From assembly GCA_965214585.1 (NCBI GenBank), contig OZ243957.1, positions 2,852,001 through 2,916,000 on the forward strand: a DNA stretch of 64,000 bases, read 5' to 3'. The DNA comes from JAHCHG01 sp965214585 (GTDB lineage: Bacteria > Acidobacteriota > Blastocatellia > Pyrinomonadales > Pyrinomonadaceae). Every line of letters starts with the position of its first letter. The first letter of the stretch is position 1. The notes beneath the pieces were generated by a model, which saw only the letters and a list, made by a program, of their open reading frames with translations, made no database searches and was not told where the DNA came from. Both the position numbers and the translations under genes were made by a program. Positions 43,251 through 51,253 of the stretch are shown piece after piece.

Positions 43251-43357
43251 TTTAATTTTATATTTCTTACACAGCCGATTTTAACATTTTAATCTTTGAT
43301 TATGAATTGCTTTTAAGCACAAAATAATTTTGTAATAGGTCAGTTAAAAGTTGAAAA

Positions 43358-43434
43358 GTCAGCAGCGTCCGAAGTGAGCAGATTGGTTCACATAACCGAA
43401 GCGAACCAATCTGCTCACTTCGGACGCTGCTGAC
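43358..43434. repeat. Perfect 32-bp-stem hairpin
   Basis: 32-nt arms starting GTCAGCAGCGTCCGAAGTGA (43358-43389 and 43403-43434) around a 13-nt loop. Shares its head, GTCAGYAGCGTC...GTGAGC, with the hairpin at 51171-51247. Confidence 0.9.
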
Positions 43435-43803
43435 AACTTTTTTGCAAAATTTTGTTCTAAATTCAGCGCGTTTTTGTTACAATAGATTTGATATATCCGT
43501 TTAAGATATATTAAATCGTTTGCGCCACAGTAATTTTAGTTTAATTTTCCATCCACTTTCAATCGTTTTCATAATTGTTCATTGAGTTTCAACGATTTAC
43601 AAAAACAATTTAATTTTGCTAAAATTGTTTTTGTAAAACGCAAGAAGTTATTTATAAAAATTGTTTAAACTTTTTTGGCAACAATTTTCTTAGTTTGGTT
43701 CATCTTAAATAATCGGTAAGCGTTCTGATTTTTTTGAACAAATGCAAATCTGCTTGAAATTACAAATTGTAGAAAAAATAATCTACAAAACGCGGATAAA
43801 ATT
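43435..43803. promoter_or_regulatory. AT-rich upstream region of the 43804 gene
   Basis: Contains ATTTGATATATCCG (43485-43498), also found upstream of the phosphohexomutase gene, followed by several A/T-rich near-palindromes such as AAAATTGTTTTTG. No gene seen. Probably carries the promoter of the 43804-45257 pair. Confidence 0.45.
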
Positions 43804-44337
43804 ATGAAAGACATAAATATTCAAAATCCAGCTGAAACAAATGCGGTTAATGAAACCGCCGTTAAAAATTCATTTTTGAAGAAAAAGGGACAGAAGCATT
43901 ACTGGATTGCGAGCGGAGCAATTCTGGCGATAATCGTTTTCCATTTCGTTTTCCAATTTTCTTTTATTCAGAATGAAAATTTCCAAGCTGCACGAAATTT
44001 GCTTGAAGTAAATTTGATCGAAAAAAAAGGGCAGCAAATTGAAAAAATTGCCGATAATATAATTGTGCCGGAAATATTTGAAACGGATTTTGAGGAAATA
44101 ACTTCGGAAAACCAAATAATGCCGGAAGAAAACGAAACATTGCCAAAAGCAGAAACCGTAACTAAAAAGAGAAAATCCGAAGTTAAAAGAAAAGCGCGAA
44201 CCGTTGCGCCGCCAATTCAAAATCGTCAAAAGAATGCGGTTTCGCGTCCGCGCAAAGTTACAAAGAAAAATCTGCCGCAGCCGGAAACGAGAGCCGAACG
44301 ACTGCGCCGGGCGGAAAAGATTCTGACGGGAGTTTAG
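43804..44337 (+). CDS. Hypothetical single-pass membrane protein
   Basis: 177 residues. One membrane helix (WIASGAILAIIVFHFVFQFS) after a ~35-residue N-terminus, then an acidic stretch (VPEIFETDFEEITSENQ) and a Lys/Arg-rich C-terminal third (KKRKSEVKRKARTV). Looks like a small envelope adaptor with a charged periplasmic tail. No family recognised. The next gene starts 50 bp downstream. Confidence 0.65.
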   Translation: MKDINIQNPAETNAVNETAVKNSFLKKKGQKHYWIASGAILAIIVFHFVFQFSFIQNENFQAARNLLEVNLIEKKGQQIEKIADNIIVPEIFETDFEEITSENQIMPEENETLPKAETVTKKRKSEVKRKARTVAPPIQNRQKNAVSRPRKVTKKNLPQPETRAERLRRAEKILTGV

Positions 44338-44387
44338 ATTTTTTCTGTAAAGTTTTGCCCGAAATGCGGGAAATTTTGGAGAAGCTA

Positions 44388-45257
44388 ATGAATTATTCGA
44401 GCATTTTAATTATCAAACGTAAAAATTTTACAAGATTTACAACAGTTTGTTTAATCGTTCTGACGCTCGGAATCGTTTCCTTTGCCCAACAATACAAAGG
44501 TATCCCCGTCAAGAAAGACCGACTTATCAAGGCTCTCCGTTCAAAACAACTGCAAACCCGCGACATCGTTACAATTATCAGGTCAAACGGCGTAGATTTC
44601 GCGCTGACGGCGGATACCAGAAAAAATCTGATCGCCGCCGGAGCGCGTCCCGAAGTCATACGCGCGGCGGACGAAAATTTGCGTCTGCCTTCAAAGGATG
44701 ACAATTTTGATTCCAAAAACGGGAACTCTTCGGCGGATTACGCCGATTTGCTCGATCAGGCGATATATGTTTTTGAAGACAAAAACAATTCTAAAGATGC
44801 CGTAAAATTTCTTGAATCCGCAATCAAACTGCGACCAAAAGACCCTGCGGCATATCAAATGCTGGGCTTTGTCAATCTCTACGGTTTGAAAAATATGAGA
44901 ATGGCGAAAAAATATATGATCGAATCCGTTTCCAAAGGCGGCAGCGCGGTTTTTCGCGTTTATCACGACGATAACGGAGATTTTACCAAGCGTTGCACGG
45001 GTTCGCTGTATATTTCGCCCGAAAATATAAGATACGAATCGGACGATAACATACACACATTTGAAACCTCGACATTAAGCGTCAGCAAAATCAAAAATGA
45101 CCGTGAATCCTCAGCTTTGTGGAAAAAACACCCGGTTTTCAAAGTCTTTCTCAAAATCGGCGAAGCGGAAACAAAATTCCGATTCGCGCCCGTCAGCGGA
45201 AGTGAAGCGGAAGCAAAAATGGTCGCTCAACTCGTTATCGAAGCAAAAATTTATTGA
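44388..45257 (+). CDS. Secreted TPR-like protein of unknown function
   Basis: 289 residues from ATG 44388 (GGAGAAG just upstream; the frame to 44355 lacks one). Signal peptide FTTVCLIVLTLGIVSFAQQ, then an N-terminal helical domain (KALRSKQLQTRDIVTIIRSN), one or two TPR-like helices (DAVKFLESAIKLRPKDPAAY, QMLGFVNLYG), and a C-terminal beta-rich domain (AVFRVYHDDNGDFTKRCTGS, YISPENIRYESDDNIHTFET). The last domain reappears in the pseudogene at 21995-22537, so the family is duplicated in this genome. Likely envelope-associated. Confidence 0.8.
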   Translation: MNYSSILIIKRKNFTRFTTVCLIVLTLGIVSFAQQYKGIPVKKDRLIKALRSKQLQTRDIVTIIRSNGVDFALTADTRKNLIAAGARPEVIRAADENLRLPSKDDNFDSKNGNSSADYADLLDQAIYVFEDKNNSKDAVKFLESAIKLRPKDPAAYQMLGFVNLYGLKNMRMAKKYMIESVSKGGSAVFRVYHDDNGDFTKRCTGSLYISPENIRYESDDNIHTFETSTLSVSKIKNDRESSALWKKHPVFKVFLKIGEAETKFRFAPVSGSEAEAKMVAQLVIEAKIY

Positions 45258-45448
45258 TTTTCCGGGTTTTATTGCGGATTTGAAAATTGCGGGCGCGAGA
45301 GCAATCCTTCCAAATTTATAAATTTAGATTATTGCGCTTTTTAATTTCATCTTGAATAAATCATTGTCTTTAACCACTCGAAAGATAAAAAGATCGCAAG
45401 TCTGGAAGGGTTGTTCTACGCCATCTGTTTATACGGTTTATCAGCAAA

Positions 45449-45697
45449 CAGGTTCGATACGATGCAGAAACACGCACGAAGTAATACCAAGTTGCGTGAA
45501 TAAAGGCGGAAACCCGCGTGTCAACAAGGGTGCTGTTTGAAAACTTAAAAGTTGATATTAAAAACAGCACCCTCCATTACTGTCGGGTTTCCGCCTTTCC
45601 TTTTTTTCACGCAACTTGGTATAAGTGTGCAAAAGTTCTGACACACTTACTTCGGGCGTGTTTCTGCATTTTCTGCAAAACCGACGTATCATACCTA
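45449..45697. repeat. Outer palindromic element interrupted by the 137-bp element
   Basis: Arms ATGCAGAAACACGCACGAAG (left, about 45460-45479) and CTTCGGGCGTGTTTCTGCAT (right, about 45652-45671), extended by degenerate GATACG words. If the 137-bp insertion and one TAA are removed, GAAGTAAGTGTG and CACACTTACTTC pair perfectly, so the palindrome pre-dates the insertion. Confidence 0.7.
45485..45621. mobile_element. 137-bp palindromic MITE-like element, copy 1
   Basis: Starts TACCAAGTTGCGTGAA and ends with its complement; inner arms AGGCGGAAACCCG and CGGGTTTCCGCCT, and a third pair GGGTGCTGTTT / AAACAGCACCC. Flanked by TAA (45482-45484) and TAA (45622-45624), a 3-bp target duplication. Base-for-base identical to copy 2 in reverse orientation. 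No transposase; presumably moved in trans. Confidence 0.9.
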
Positions 45698-45746
45698 CCT
45701 AATGATTCTCAGTATTAAACACTTAAACCTCAAAATATTTGTAAAT

Positions 45747-46385
45747 TCAATTCAATTCAAACGCTTCGCCGCATAATAACTGCTGTGCTTCGATGTCTTC
45801 GCCGCCGCGCACGATTATTATGCCCTGCTCGTCGCTTTTAACGTCTGAAATCGCATTTATTTTCGCCGCGCCAAGACAGAAACGGACTTTTTTGATTTTC
45901 TTGGGCATTTCCGGCGGCGGCTGGCAATCGTCAAAAGGCGTTTTTAATTCAAGCGGAAGCGAAACGCTTAATTCTTCCTTTATCGTTTCACCGGATTTGA
46001 GCAGAGATGCCGCCGGATAAATCGGTGCTTCACGGTCAGGGCAATTTTTGTCTTTCGGCTCGAAAAAACGCTTTTGGCTGATCTCGACCAAATTATCGGA
46101 TTGCGGCTCGACGAAAACCACGCCGCGATTCATTTGCAGACTCGTGCCGCGATTGTATAAAAGAAAATCGGATTTGCCGGAATTTTCGATTTGATATTTA
46201 ACCCGTAAAACAGAATCGGATTCTTTTTCAAACGAAACTTCAAATTCCAGATCGCCGTTTTCGCCGTTCTGACTTTTCATAGTTTTTCCCGCGTCCGCTT
46301 TCGGCTTATCCGTTTTACTTTGCGTCGGGCTGCATTCGGCAGCCGCGAATGTCAAACCGAGCAGTAAAAGCAATAAAATTTTCAT
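45747..46385 (-). CDS. Putative lipoprotein, hypothetical
   Basis: 212 residues. Signal peptide LLLLLLGLTFAAAECSP, where AAEC is an imperfect lipobox. The mature part begins with a lysine-rich linker, then beta-rich sequence (LEFEVSFEKESDSVLRVKYQ, GVVFVEPQSDNLVEI) with Cys residues that could pair (CPDREAP, DDCQPPPEMP, FCLGAAK, LLCGEAF). Looks like an exported immunoglobulin-like or BsuPI-type protein; family not certain. Confidence 0.65.
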   Translation of the reverse strand: MKILLLLLLGLTFAAAECSPTQSKTDKPKADAGKTMKSQNGENGDLEFEVSFEKESDSVLRVKYQIENSGKSDFLLYNRGTSLQMNRGVVFVEPQSDNLVEISQKRFFEPKDKNCPDREAPIYPAASLLKSGETIKEELSVSLPLELKTPFDDCQPPPEMPKKIKKVRFCLGAAKINAISDVKSDEQGIIIVRGGEDIEAQQLLCGEAFELN

Positions 46386-46442
46386 ACGTCTGCCTCCAAA
46401 GTATAATCGGGATAAAATTTATCGCCGTTTAACGAAATCTTT

Positions 46443-47948
46443 CTAATTTCTGTAATGATTGCGCTTCGGCAAATTCATTTCATCACGCAAACCGTTTTCC
46501 GTCAAATTTTCCGGGTGAACCGGATCGAGTATCTCAGGAGTCGTCGGATCGTTGTCGTGGTCAATAGTCAATCCCGTTCCGACTCTTTCTCTGACATTTA
46601 CATCCGGTTTCGGATTTTTGGTAGAAGTATCCTGTTTATCGTGCAAATCAGTTCCATTGTAAACGCCCGGACGCAAAGTTCCGTGCGTGTAATCGTAAGC
46701 GTGCGCCATTTCGTGAAATAAACCGACGAGCGGCGGGCGTTCGGCACTGCCGCGCATTACGCTTGCCGCTTCATAATTTACGATTCCGTTTTTGCCGCTT
46801 CCGTTTTTTCCTTTCGCCTCATCATACCAAACATCGCCTGTGCCTGATGTTGACGCACTATTTCCGCCGCCGATTGTCTGCTCTTTGATCGTAACCGAAT
46901 GGGTGCTTGTATCAAAAGAGGCAAGCATTTCGCGTCCCGTCGGCGACGAGCGAAGTGTTTCCAAATCGGCTTCGACGCGCTCGACAAATTCGGGCGAACC
47001 TACGATACTAACGCTCGTGTTTCCCGGATTGCCCGTTAATTCGACATTTATTACGACGTTGTTGACATTTTTATCCGTTTCCGTTGCCTGAATCGTATCG
47101 TCGGCGGTTTGCGCGTAAATCAGATTTCTTCCGTTTGAACCGATCAGATCGTCCGTTCCTTGTCCGGCGTAAAGCACATCGTCGCCCGTTCCGCCGTTGA
47201 TCGTGTCGTCGCCGATTCCGCCGGAAAGAATGTCCGCGCCGCTGAAACCGTAAAGCCGATCATTGCCTTTGCCGCCGTCAATATAATCGTCGCCGCTGCC
47301 GCCGGAGATAAAATCGTCCGCGTCGCCGCCGTAGATAACGTCGCTGCCGCCGCGTCCGTAGATCCGATCTTCGCCCGTCGAACCGTTGATATAATCGCGC
47401 CCGCCGCCGCCGTAAATAACGTCGTTTCCCGCGCCGCCTTCGATTGTCTGCCGGGACGTAACCGAATTGCTGACATTTATATTATCGTCGCCGTCGCCGC
47501 CTTCGAGCCGCAATCTGACCGTAACGCCTCGGCTGACCGTGATCGAATCGTCGCCGCTGCCCGCGCGTATAACCAGATTATTGCGGTCTGCGCCCGAAAA
47601 AGTGCGTTCCGCGCCATTGACGCTGACGATAACATCGCCGGTTTTCGCATCCTGACGCACACCAACCGTATCATCGCCCGCGCCCGTGTCAATTATTACC
47701 TCGCCTCCGACATTTGAAACTGTCGCTTGCGCGGCAATATCCGGCGGCTTGGGAACTTCATTCGCCACGCCGTTAATTCTTGATTTTAGCTGACTTTCTC
47801 TGTTTGAAAGTTCACCGAGTTTGCTGTTTCGCCCGGTAAAGTCGTTTACATTTGGTAAAGCCGACGGTTTATTTTCGGAATTAACCTTTGCTTTATTTTC
47901 AATTTTTATCGCGGAAATTCTCGTTTCGCTGCCTTCGATTCTCGCCAT
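46443..47948 (-). CDS. RTX-repeat protein with M91 (NleD-like) zinc metallopeptidase domain
   Basis: 501 residues. After a polar N-terminus, residues ~95-290 are calcium-binding RTX nonapeptide repeats (GGAGNDVIYGGGGRDYINGS, GGSGDDYIDGGKGNDRLYG). Residues ~300-500 hold a peptidase domain with zinc motif HEMAH near residue 412 (VGLFHEMAHAYDYTHGTL) and a downstream Glu region (ENGLRDEMNLPKRNHY), the pattern of M91/NleD-type effector proteases. There is no signal peptide, as expected for type I secretion of RTX proteins. No ABC/MFP secretion genes are adjacent. Target and host are unknown; a secreted protease acting on neighbours or eukaryotes is the inference. Confidence 0.82.
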   Translation of the reverse strand: MARIEGSETRISAIKIENKAKVNSENKPSALPNVNDFTGRNSKLGELSNRESQLKSRINGVANEVPKPPDIAAQATVSNVGGEVIIDTGAGDDTVGVRQDAKTGDVIVSVNGAERTFSGADRNNLVIRAGSGDDSITVSRGVTVRLRLEGGDGDDNINVSNSVTSRQTIEGGAGNDVIYGGGGRDYINGSTGEDRIYGRGGSDVIYGGDADDFISGGSGDDYIDGGKGNDRLYGFSGADILSGGIGDDTINGGTGDDVLYAGQGTDDLIGSNGRNLIYAQTADDTIQATETDKNVNNVVINVELTGNPGNTSVSIVGSPEFVERVEADLETLRSSPTGREMLASFDTSTHSVTIKEQTIGGGNSASTSGTGDVWYDEAKGKNGSGKNGIVNYEAASVMRGSAERPPLVGLFHEMAHAYDYTHGTLRPGVYNGTDLHDKQDTSTKNPKPDVNVRERVGTGLTIDHDNDPTTPEILDPVHPENLTENGLRDEMNLPKRNHYRN

Positions 47949-48265
47949 TTTTTTTCTCCTTCGTAAAATTATAAAAATCTTCTGTTTATATTATCGGCAA
48001 AAATCGCAAATTGTTTCCTGATTTTTTTATATTTGAGCAAATTTTTTTTATCTCAGTTGATTTAACCCCCATTTTCTTATAAAAATCTTTCAAAGTTTTG
48101 CTCGCAAAAATTGAAATTCCTTTGTTTTATCACAAACCGTTAATTTTCTATCGCCGGCAAAATTACGGATTGCCGCCGAAATAGATATTGCGGCTTAACT
48201 TTTTTCCAGATATTTAAAACCGAATTGTTGAATAATTATGTTAAAATACAAGCGAGGTAAAAGTT
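47949..48265. other. Non-coding gap with divergent promoters
   Basis: T-rich region between the RTX peptidase start and the first VapBC pair. Its last 30 bp (ATTATGTTAAAATACAAGCG and AGGTAAAAGTT) recur almost unchanged before the second antitoxin at 49011, so they mark a shared promoter/leader. Confidence 0.5.
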
Positions 48266-48493
48266 ATGCAAACCGATATTACAAAAAAAATTGTCGGAAA
48301 AATCCAAGTGCTTTCGGATGAACAAAAGGAAAAAGTTTTAGAGTTCGTCGAAACTTTAGAACCGCCGAGAAGAACTCCGTGGCAGATTTGGCAAGAGCAT
48401 TTGAAGGATATTCCCGAAGAAGTATTGGAAAAAATTCCAACTGACGCTTCGCAGAACCTTGACCATTATCTTTACGGCGCACCAAAAAAATGA
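48266..48493 (+). CDS. Antitoxin-like protein of a PIN toxin pair (copy 1)
   Basis: 75 residues. Helical N-terminus KIQVLSDEQKEKVLEFVETL, then an acidic/aromatic end (WQIWQEHLKDIPEEVLEKIP, DHYLYGAPKK) as in small VapB-like antitoxins. The stop overlaps the toxin start (ATGA). Upstream leader shared with copy 2. Confidence 0.8.
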   Translation: MQTDITKKIVGKIQVLSDEQKEKVLEFVETLEPPRRTPWQIWQEHLKDIPEEVLEKIPTDASQNLDHYLYGAPKK

Positions 48494-48897
48494 ACCGACT
48501 TTTTTGCGACACTTTATATTTTACTGCGTTAGTAAATCCAAAAGATCAATGGCATCAAGCGGCGTTAAAAGTCGAGCCTTTGGTGGAAAAAGTTGATTTG
48601 GTAACAACCGAAGAAGTCTTGATCGAACTGTTAAATTTTTACAGCGAATTCGGCGAGCGTATGCGTTATGCAGTTTCAAAATATGTCCGCCAACTTCTGC
48701 TCAATCCAAAATTTAAAGTTGTCGGGCGTGGCGAGATGAGTTTTCTCGAAGCACTCGAACTTTATGAATCTCGCCTCGACAAAGGTTACAGCCTGACCGA
48801 TTGCATCTCCATGAACGTCTGCCGCAAACTCGGCATCACGAAAGTTCTCACTCACGATCATCATTTTCAGCAGGAAGGTTTTGAGATTTTGTTGTGA
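48490..48897 (+). CDS. PIN-domain toxin (VapC-like), copy 1
   Basis: 135 residues. PIN-fold acidic residues in LFCDTLYFTALVN, TTEEVLIELLNF, LTDCISMNVC and THDHHFQQEG. Predicted Mg2+-dependent ribonuclease held inactive by the antitoxin just upstream, whose stop overlaps its ATG. Its last 47 residues are identical to those of copy 2 although the first two thirds have diverged. Confidence 0.9.
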   Translation: MNRLFCDTLYFTALVNPKDQWHQAALKVEPLVEKVDLVTTEEVLIELLNFYSEFGERMRYAVSKYVRQLLLNPKFKVVGRGEMSFLEALELYESRLDKGYSLTDCISMNVCRKLGITKVLTHDHHFQQEGFEILL

Positions 48898-49010
48898 TTT
48901 ATAAATGTTCAATGCCGTTGGCGAAATATAACGTCGCTGTTTATACTTTAGAATTCATTCAGACCTGAATAATTTGAAAATTATGTTAAAATATAAACGA
49001 GGTAAAAGTT

Positions 49011-49241
49011 ATGCAAACTGATGTTGCTGAAAAGATTTTTGAAAGAGTAAAAACTCTGCCGATTGGGAAACAGAAAGAAATTCTAGACCAAATCGAAACT
49101 ATCAAAAAAGAAAATCCATTAACGATTTGGCAAAAAATTCGCGCGAGGGCGGAGAATATTCCCGATGAAGTTTGGGAAAAAATGCCGTCTGACGGTGCGG
49201 AGCAGCACGATCATTATCTTTACGGAGTTCCGAAAAAATGA
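49011..49241 (+). CDS. Antitoxin-like protein of a PIN toxin pair (copy 2)
   Basis: 76 residues. Paralogue of the 48266 gene: KTLPIGKQKEILDQIETIKK, WQKIRARAENIPDEVWEKMP, DHYLYGVPKK. Same leader and same ATGA overlap with its toxin. Confidence 0.8.
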   Translation: MQTDVAEKIFERVKTLPIGKQKEILDQIETIKKENPLTIWQKIRARAENIPDEVWEKMPSDGAEQHDHYLYGVPKK

Positions 49242-49645
49242 ATGCCGCATTCGTTGACACGCAATATTTCGCAGCGATCTTTCAGCAAAGCGACCAATGG
49301 CACGAAAAAGCCGTCGAATTGGAATCTCGAATCGTCGGCTATAACTTTGTAACAACGGATTCGGTTTTGTGCGAAACTTTAAATTATTTCAGCGGTTACG
49401 GCAGGGAAACTCGGCAGGAAGTTTCTGCTTTCACATTGGATATTTTGACGGATTCGAGTTTTCAAGTTGTCGAGCAAACAAGAGATGAGTTTTTACAAGG
49501 TTTGGAACTTTACGAATCCCGCCTCGACAAAGGCTACAGCCTGACCGATTGCATCTCAATGAACGTCTGCCGCAAACTCGGCATCACGAAAGTTCTCACT
49601 CACGACCATCATTTTCAGCAGGAAGGTTTTGAAATTTTGTTATAA
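49238..49645 (+). CDS. PIN-domain toxin (VapC-like), copy 2
   Basis: 135 residues. FVDTQYFAAIFQ, TTDSVLCETLNYF, LTDCISMNVC and THDHHFQQEG carry the PIN acidic residues. The C-terminal 47 residues match copy 1 exactly and the DNA there is nearly identical, while residues 1-85 differ widely: a sharp identity step that suggests gene conversion or partial duplication. Confidence 0.9.
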   Translation: MNAAFVDTQYFAAIFQQSDQWHEKAVELESRIVGYNFVTTDSVLCETLNYFSGYGRETRQEVSAFTLDILTDSSFQVVEQTRDEFLQGLELYESRLDKGYSLTDCISMNVCRKLGITKVLTHDHHFQQEGFEILL

Positions 49646-49686
49646 TCACATCATTTTTTATAGTTAAACTTACAACTTCTTTTACT

Positions 49687-49968
49687 CTAAACCAATGCTA
49701 ATTTGGGAATTTTAATTTCAATATGTGCAAGAATATCATCGCTCGAAATCTCGTCTGTGTTTGAAATGTAATAATTCAGAGTCTTAGGCATCGGAAAAGT
49801 TTCGCCGTCTTCCAATATTCCTTCGATGTGAAATTCCAACGCTTCTTTCATTGTTGAGATTGTTTCTTCGACGGTTTTTCCTGTGGCGGCGCATCCCGAA
49901 ACATCGGGCGAATATGCTGAATAATTGTTTTCGCCTTTTTCGATAACGATCAAGTATTTGTTATTCAT
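49687..49968 (-). CDS. hicB: HicB-family antitoxin
   Basis: 93 residues. HicB partial-RNase-H fold: YLIVIEKGENNYSAYSPDVS, GCAATGKTVEETISTMKEAL, EFHIEGILEDGETFPMP. The C-terminus lacks an obvious DNA-binding domain. Lies 19 bp downstream of hicA on the same strand, the hicA-hicB order. Confidence 0.93.
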   Translation of the reverse strand: MNNKYLIVIEKGENNYSAYSPDVSGCAATGKTVEETISTMKEALEFHIEGILEDGETFPMPKTLNYYISNTDEISSDDILAHIEIKIPKLALV

Positions 49969-49987
49969 TTTCTTAAAGCCTCAAAAT

Positions 49988-50173
49988 CTATTTTAATCCA
50001 GCTTGCGTTAAAATGCTATTTTCCGTTTTCGGATGCAGATCATCTTTCGGATGCCCCGCAACCGTAACCGTTCCGCTTTTTGTTTCGTGTTTATATTGCC
50101 GATGGCTTCCGCGAGTTCGTTTCAGATACCAACCGTCTTTTTCAATCAATTTTATAATTTCTCTGACTTTCAT
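49988..50173 (-). CDS. hicA: HicA-family toxin
   Basis: 61 residues, double-stranded-RNA-binding-like mRNA interferase: VREIIKLIEKDGWYLKRTRG, SHRQYKHETKSGTVTVAGHP with the catalytic His in GSHRQY, and the KTENSILTQAGL end. Starts only 5 nt after the trpS stop, so the toxin-antitoxin pair is read through from trpS. Confidence 0.94.
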   Translation of the reverse strand: MKVREIIKLIEKDGWYLKRTRGSHRQYKHETKSGTVTVAGHPKDDLHPKTENSILTQAGLK

Positions 50174-50178
50174 TGAGA

Positions 50179-51156
50179 TTAATTAATTCCCATTTTCTCA
50201 TAAACATCTTTTAAAGTTACGCTGGCAACTTCTTTCGCTTTTTCCGCGCCTTTTCTCAAAACTTCGTCCAATTCCGCGTCGTCGTATTGATTGACTTTTT
50301 CCTGAAACGGTTTGAGAAATTCGATGACCGTTTCGGCTAATTCTTTTTTGAAATCGCCGTAACCCTTGCCTTCAAAATTCGCTTCGCATTCTTTCGCTGA
50401 TTTGCCTGTCAAAAGCTGATAAATTGTCAGCAAATTGTTGATTGCGGGGCGCGATTCGTCGAATTTTATGTCGCTGCCCGAATCGGTTACGGCTTTTTTT
50501 AATTTTTTCGTTATCGTGTCGGCATCGTCGAGCAGAAAGATCAAAGCGTTCAGGTTTTCGTCGGATTTCGACATTTTTTTCGACGGATCTTGTAATGAAA
50601 GAATATTCGCGCCGACGGGCGGAATGAAAGGTTCGGGAACGACGAATGTTTCGCCGAAATCGCGGTTGAATCTTTCTGCTAAATCGCGTGTTAATTCGAG
50701 ATGCTGTTTTTGGTCTTGTCCGACGGGAACTAGGTCGGTTTTGTATAAAAGAATGTCGGAAACCATCAAGGTCGGATACGCAAAAAGTCCGACGCTGGCG
50801 CGTTCGCCGCCTTCTTTGGATTTGTCCTTAAACTGCGTCATTCTTTCCAATTCGCCCATCCGTGCGACGCAATTTAAAACCCAAGCGAGTTCGGCGTGTT
50901 CGGAAACGTCGGATTGAATAAAAATCGTAGATGTTTCCGCGTCAACGCCCGAAGCCAAGTAAATGCGGGCTAAATCCAAAGTTTTCTGTCTTAAAATTTT
51001 AGGATTTTGCGGCAGAGTAATGGCGTGCAGATTAACGATGCAAAAGAAACTTTCGTATTTGTTTTGCAGATCAACCCAATTTTTAAGCGCACCGAGATAA
51101 TTTCCGATGTGCAGATTGCCCGTCGGCTGTGCGCCGCTGAAAATTCGTTTTTTCAT
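50179..51156 (-). CDS. trpS: Tryptophanyl-tRNA synthetase
   Basis: 325 residues, typical length. Class I signatures SGAQPTGNLHIGNYLGAL (HIGH-type motif) and DPSKKMSKSDEN (KMSKS). Motif VARMGELERMTQFKDKSKEG and LLYKTDLVPVGQDQKQHLEL are also characteristic. Charges tRNA-Trp. A large hairpin (51171-51247) sits just upstream of the start, and hicA begins 5 nt after the stop. Confidence 0.97.
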   Translation of the reverse strand: MKKRIFSGAQPTGNLHIGNYLGALKNWVDLQNKYESFFCIVNLHAITLPQNPKILRQKTLDLARIYLASGVDAETSTIFIQSDVSEHAELAWVLNCVARMGELERMTQFKDKSKEGGERASVGLFAYPTLMVSDILLYKTDLVPVGQDQKQHLELTRDLAERFNRDFGETFVVPEPFIPPVGANILSLQDPSKKMSKSDENLNALIFLLDDADTITKKLKKAVTDSGSDIKFDESRPAINNLLTIYQLLTGKSAKECEANFEGKGYGDFKKELAETVIEFLKPFQEKVNQYDDAELDEVLRKGAEKAKEVASVTLKDVYEKMGIN

Positions 51157-51170
51157 AAAGTGAAAATCTC

Positions 51171-51247
51171 GTCAGTAGCGTCGGCGTGAGCCGATGCGTA
51201 ATTGCTGCGTAAACGAGAGCGCATCGGCTCACGCCGACGCTACTGAC
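51171..51247. repeat. Perfect 28-bp-stem hairpin upstream of trpS
   Basis: 28-nt arms starting GTCAGTAGCGTCGGCGTGAG (51171-51198 and 51220-51247), loop 21 nt. Same family as 43358-43434. Its end is 14 nt from the trpS start codon. Confidence 0.9.
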
Positions 51248-51253
51248 TTTTGA

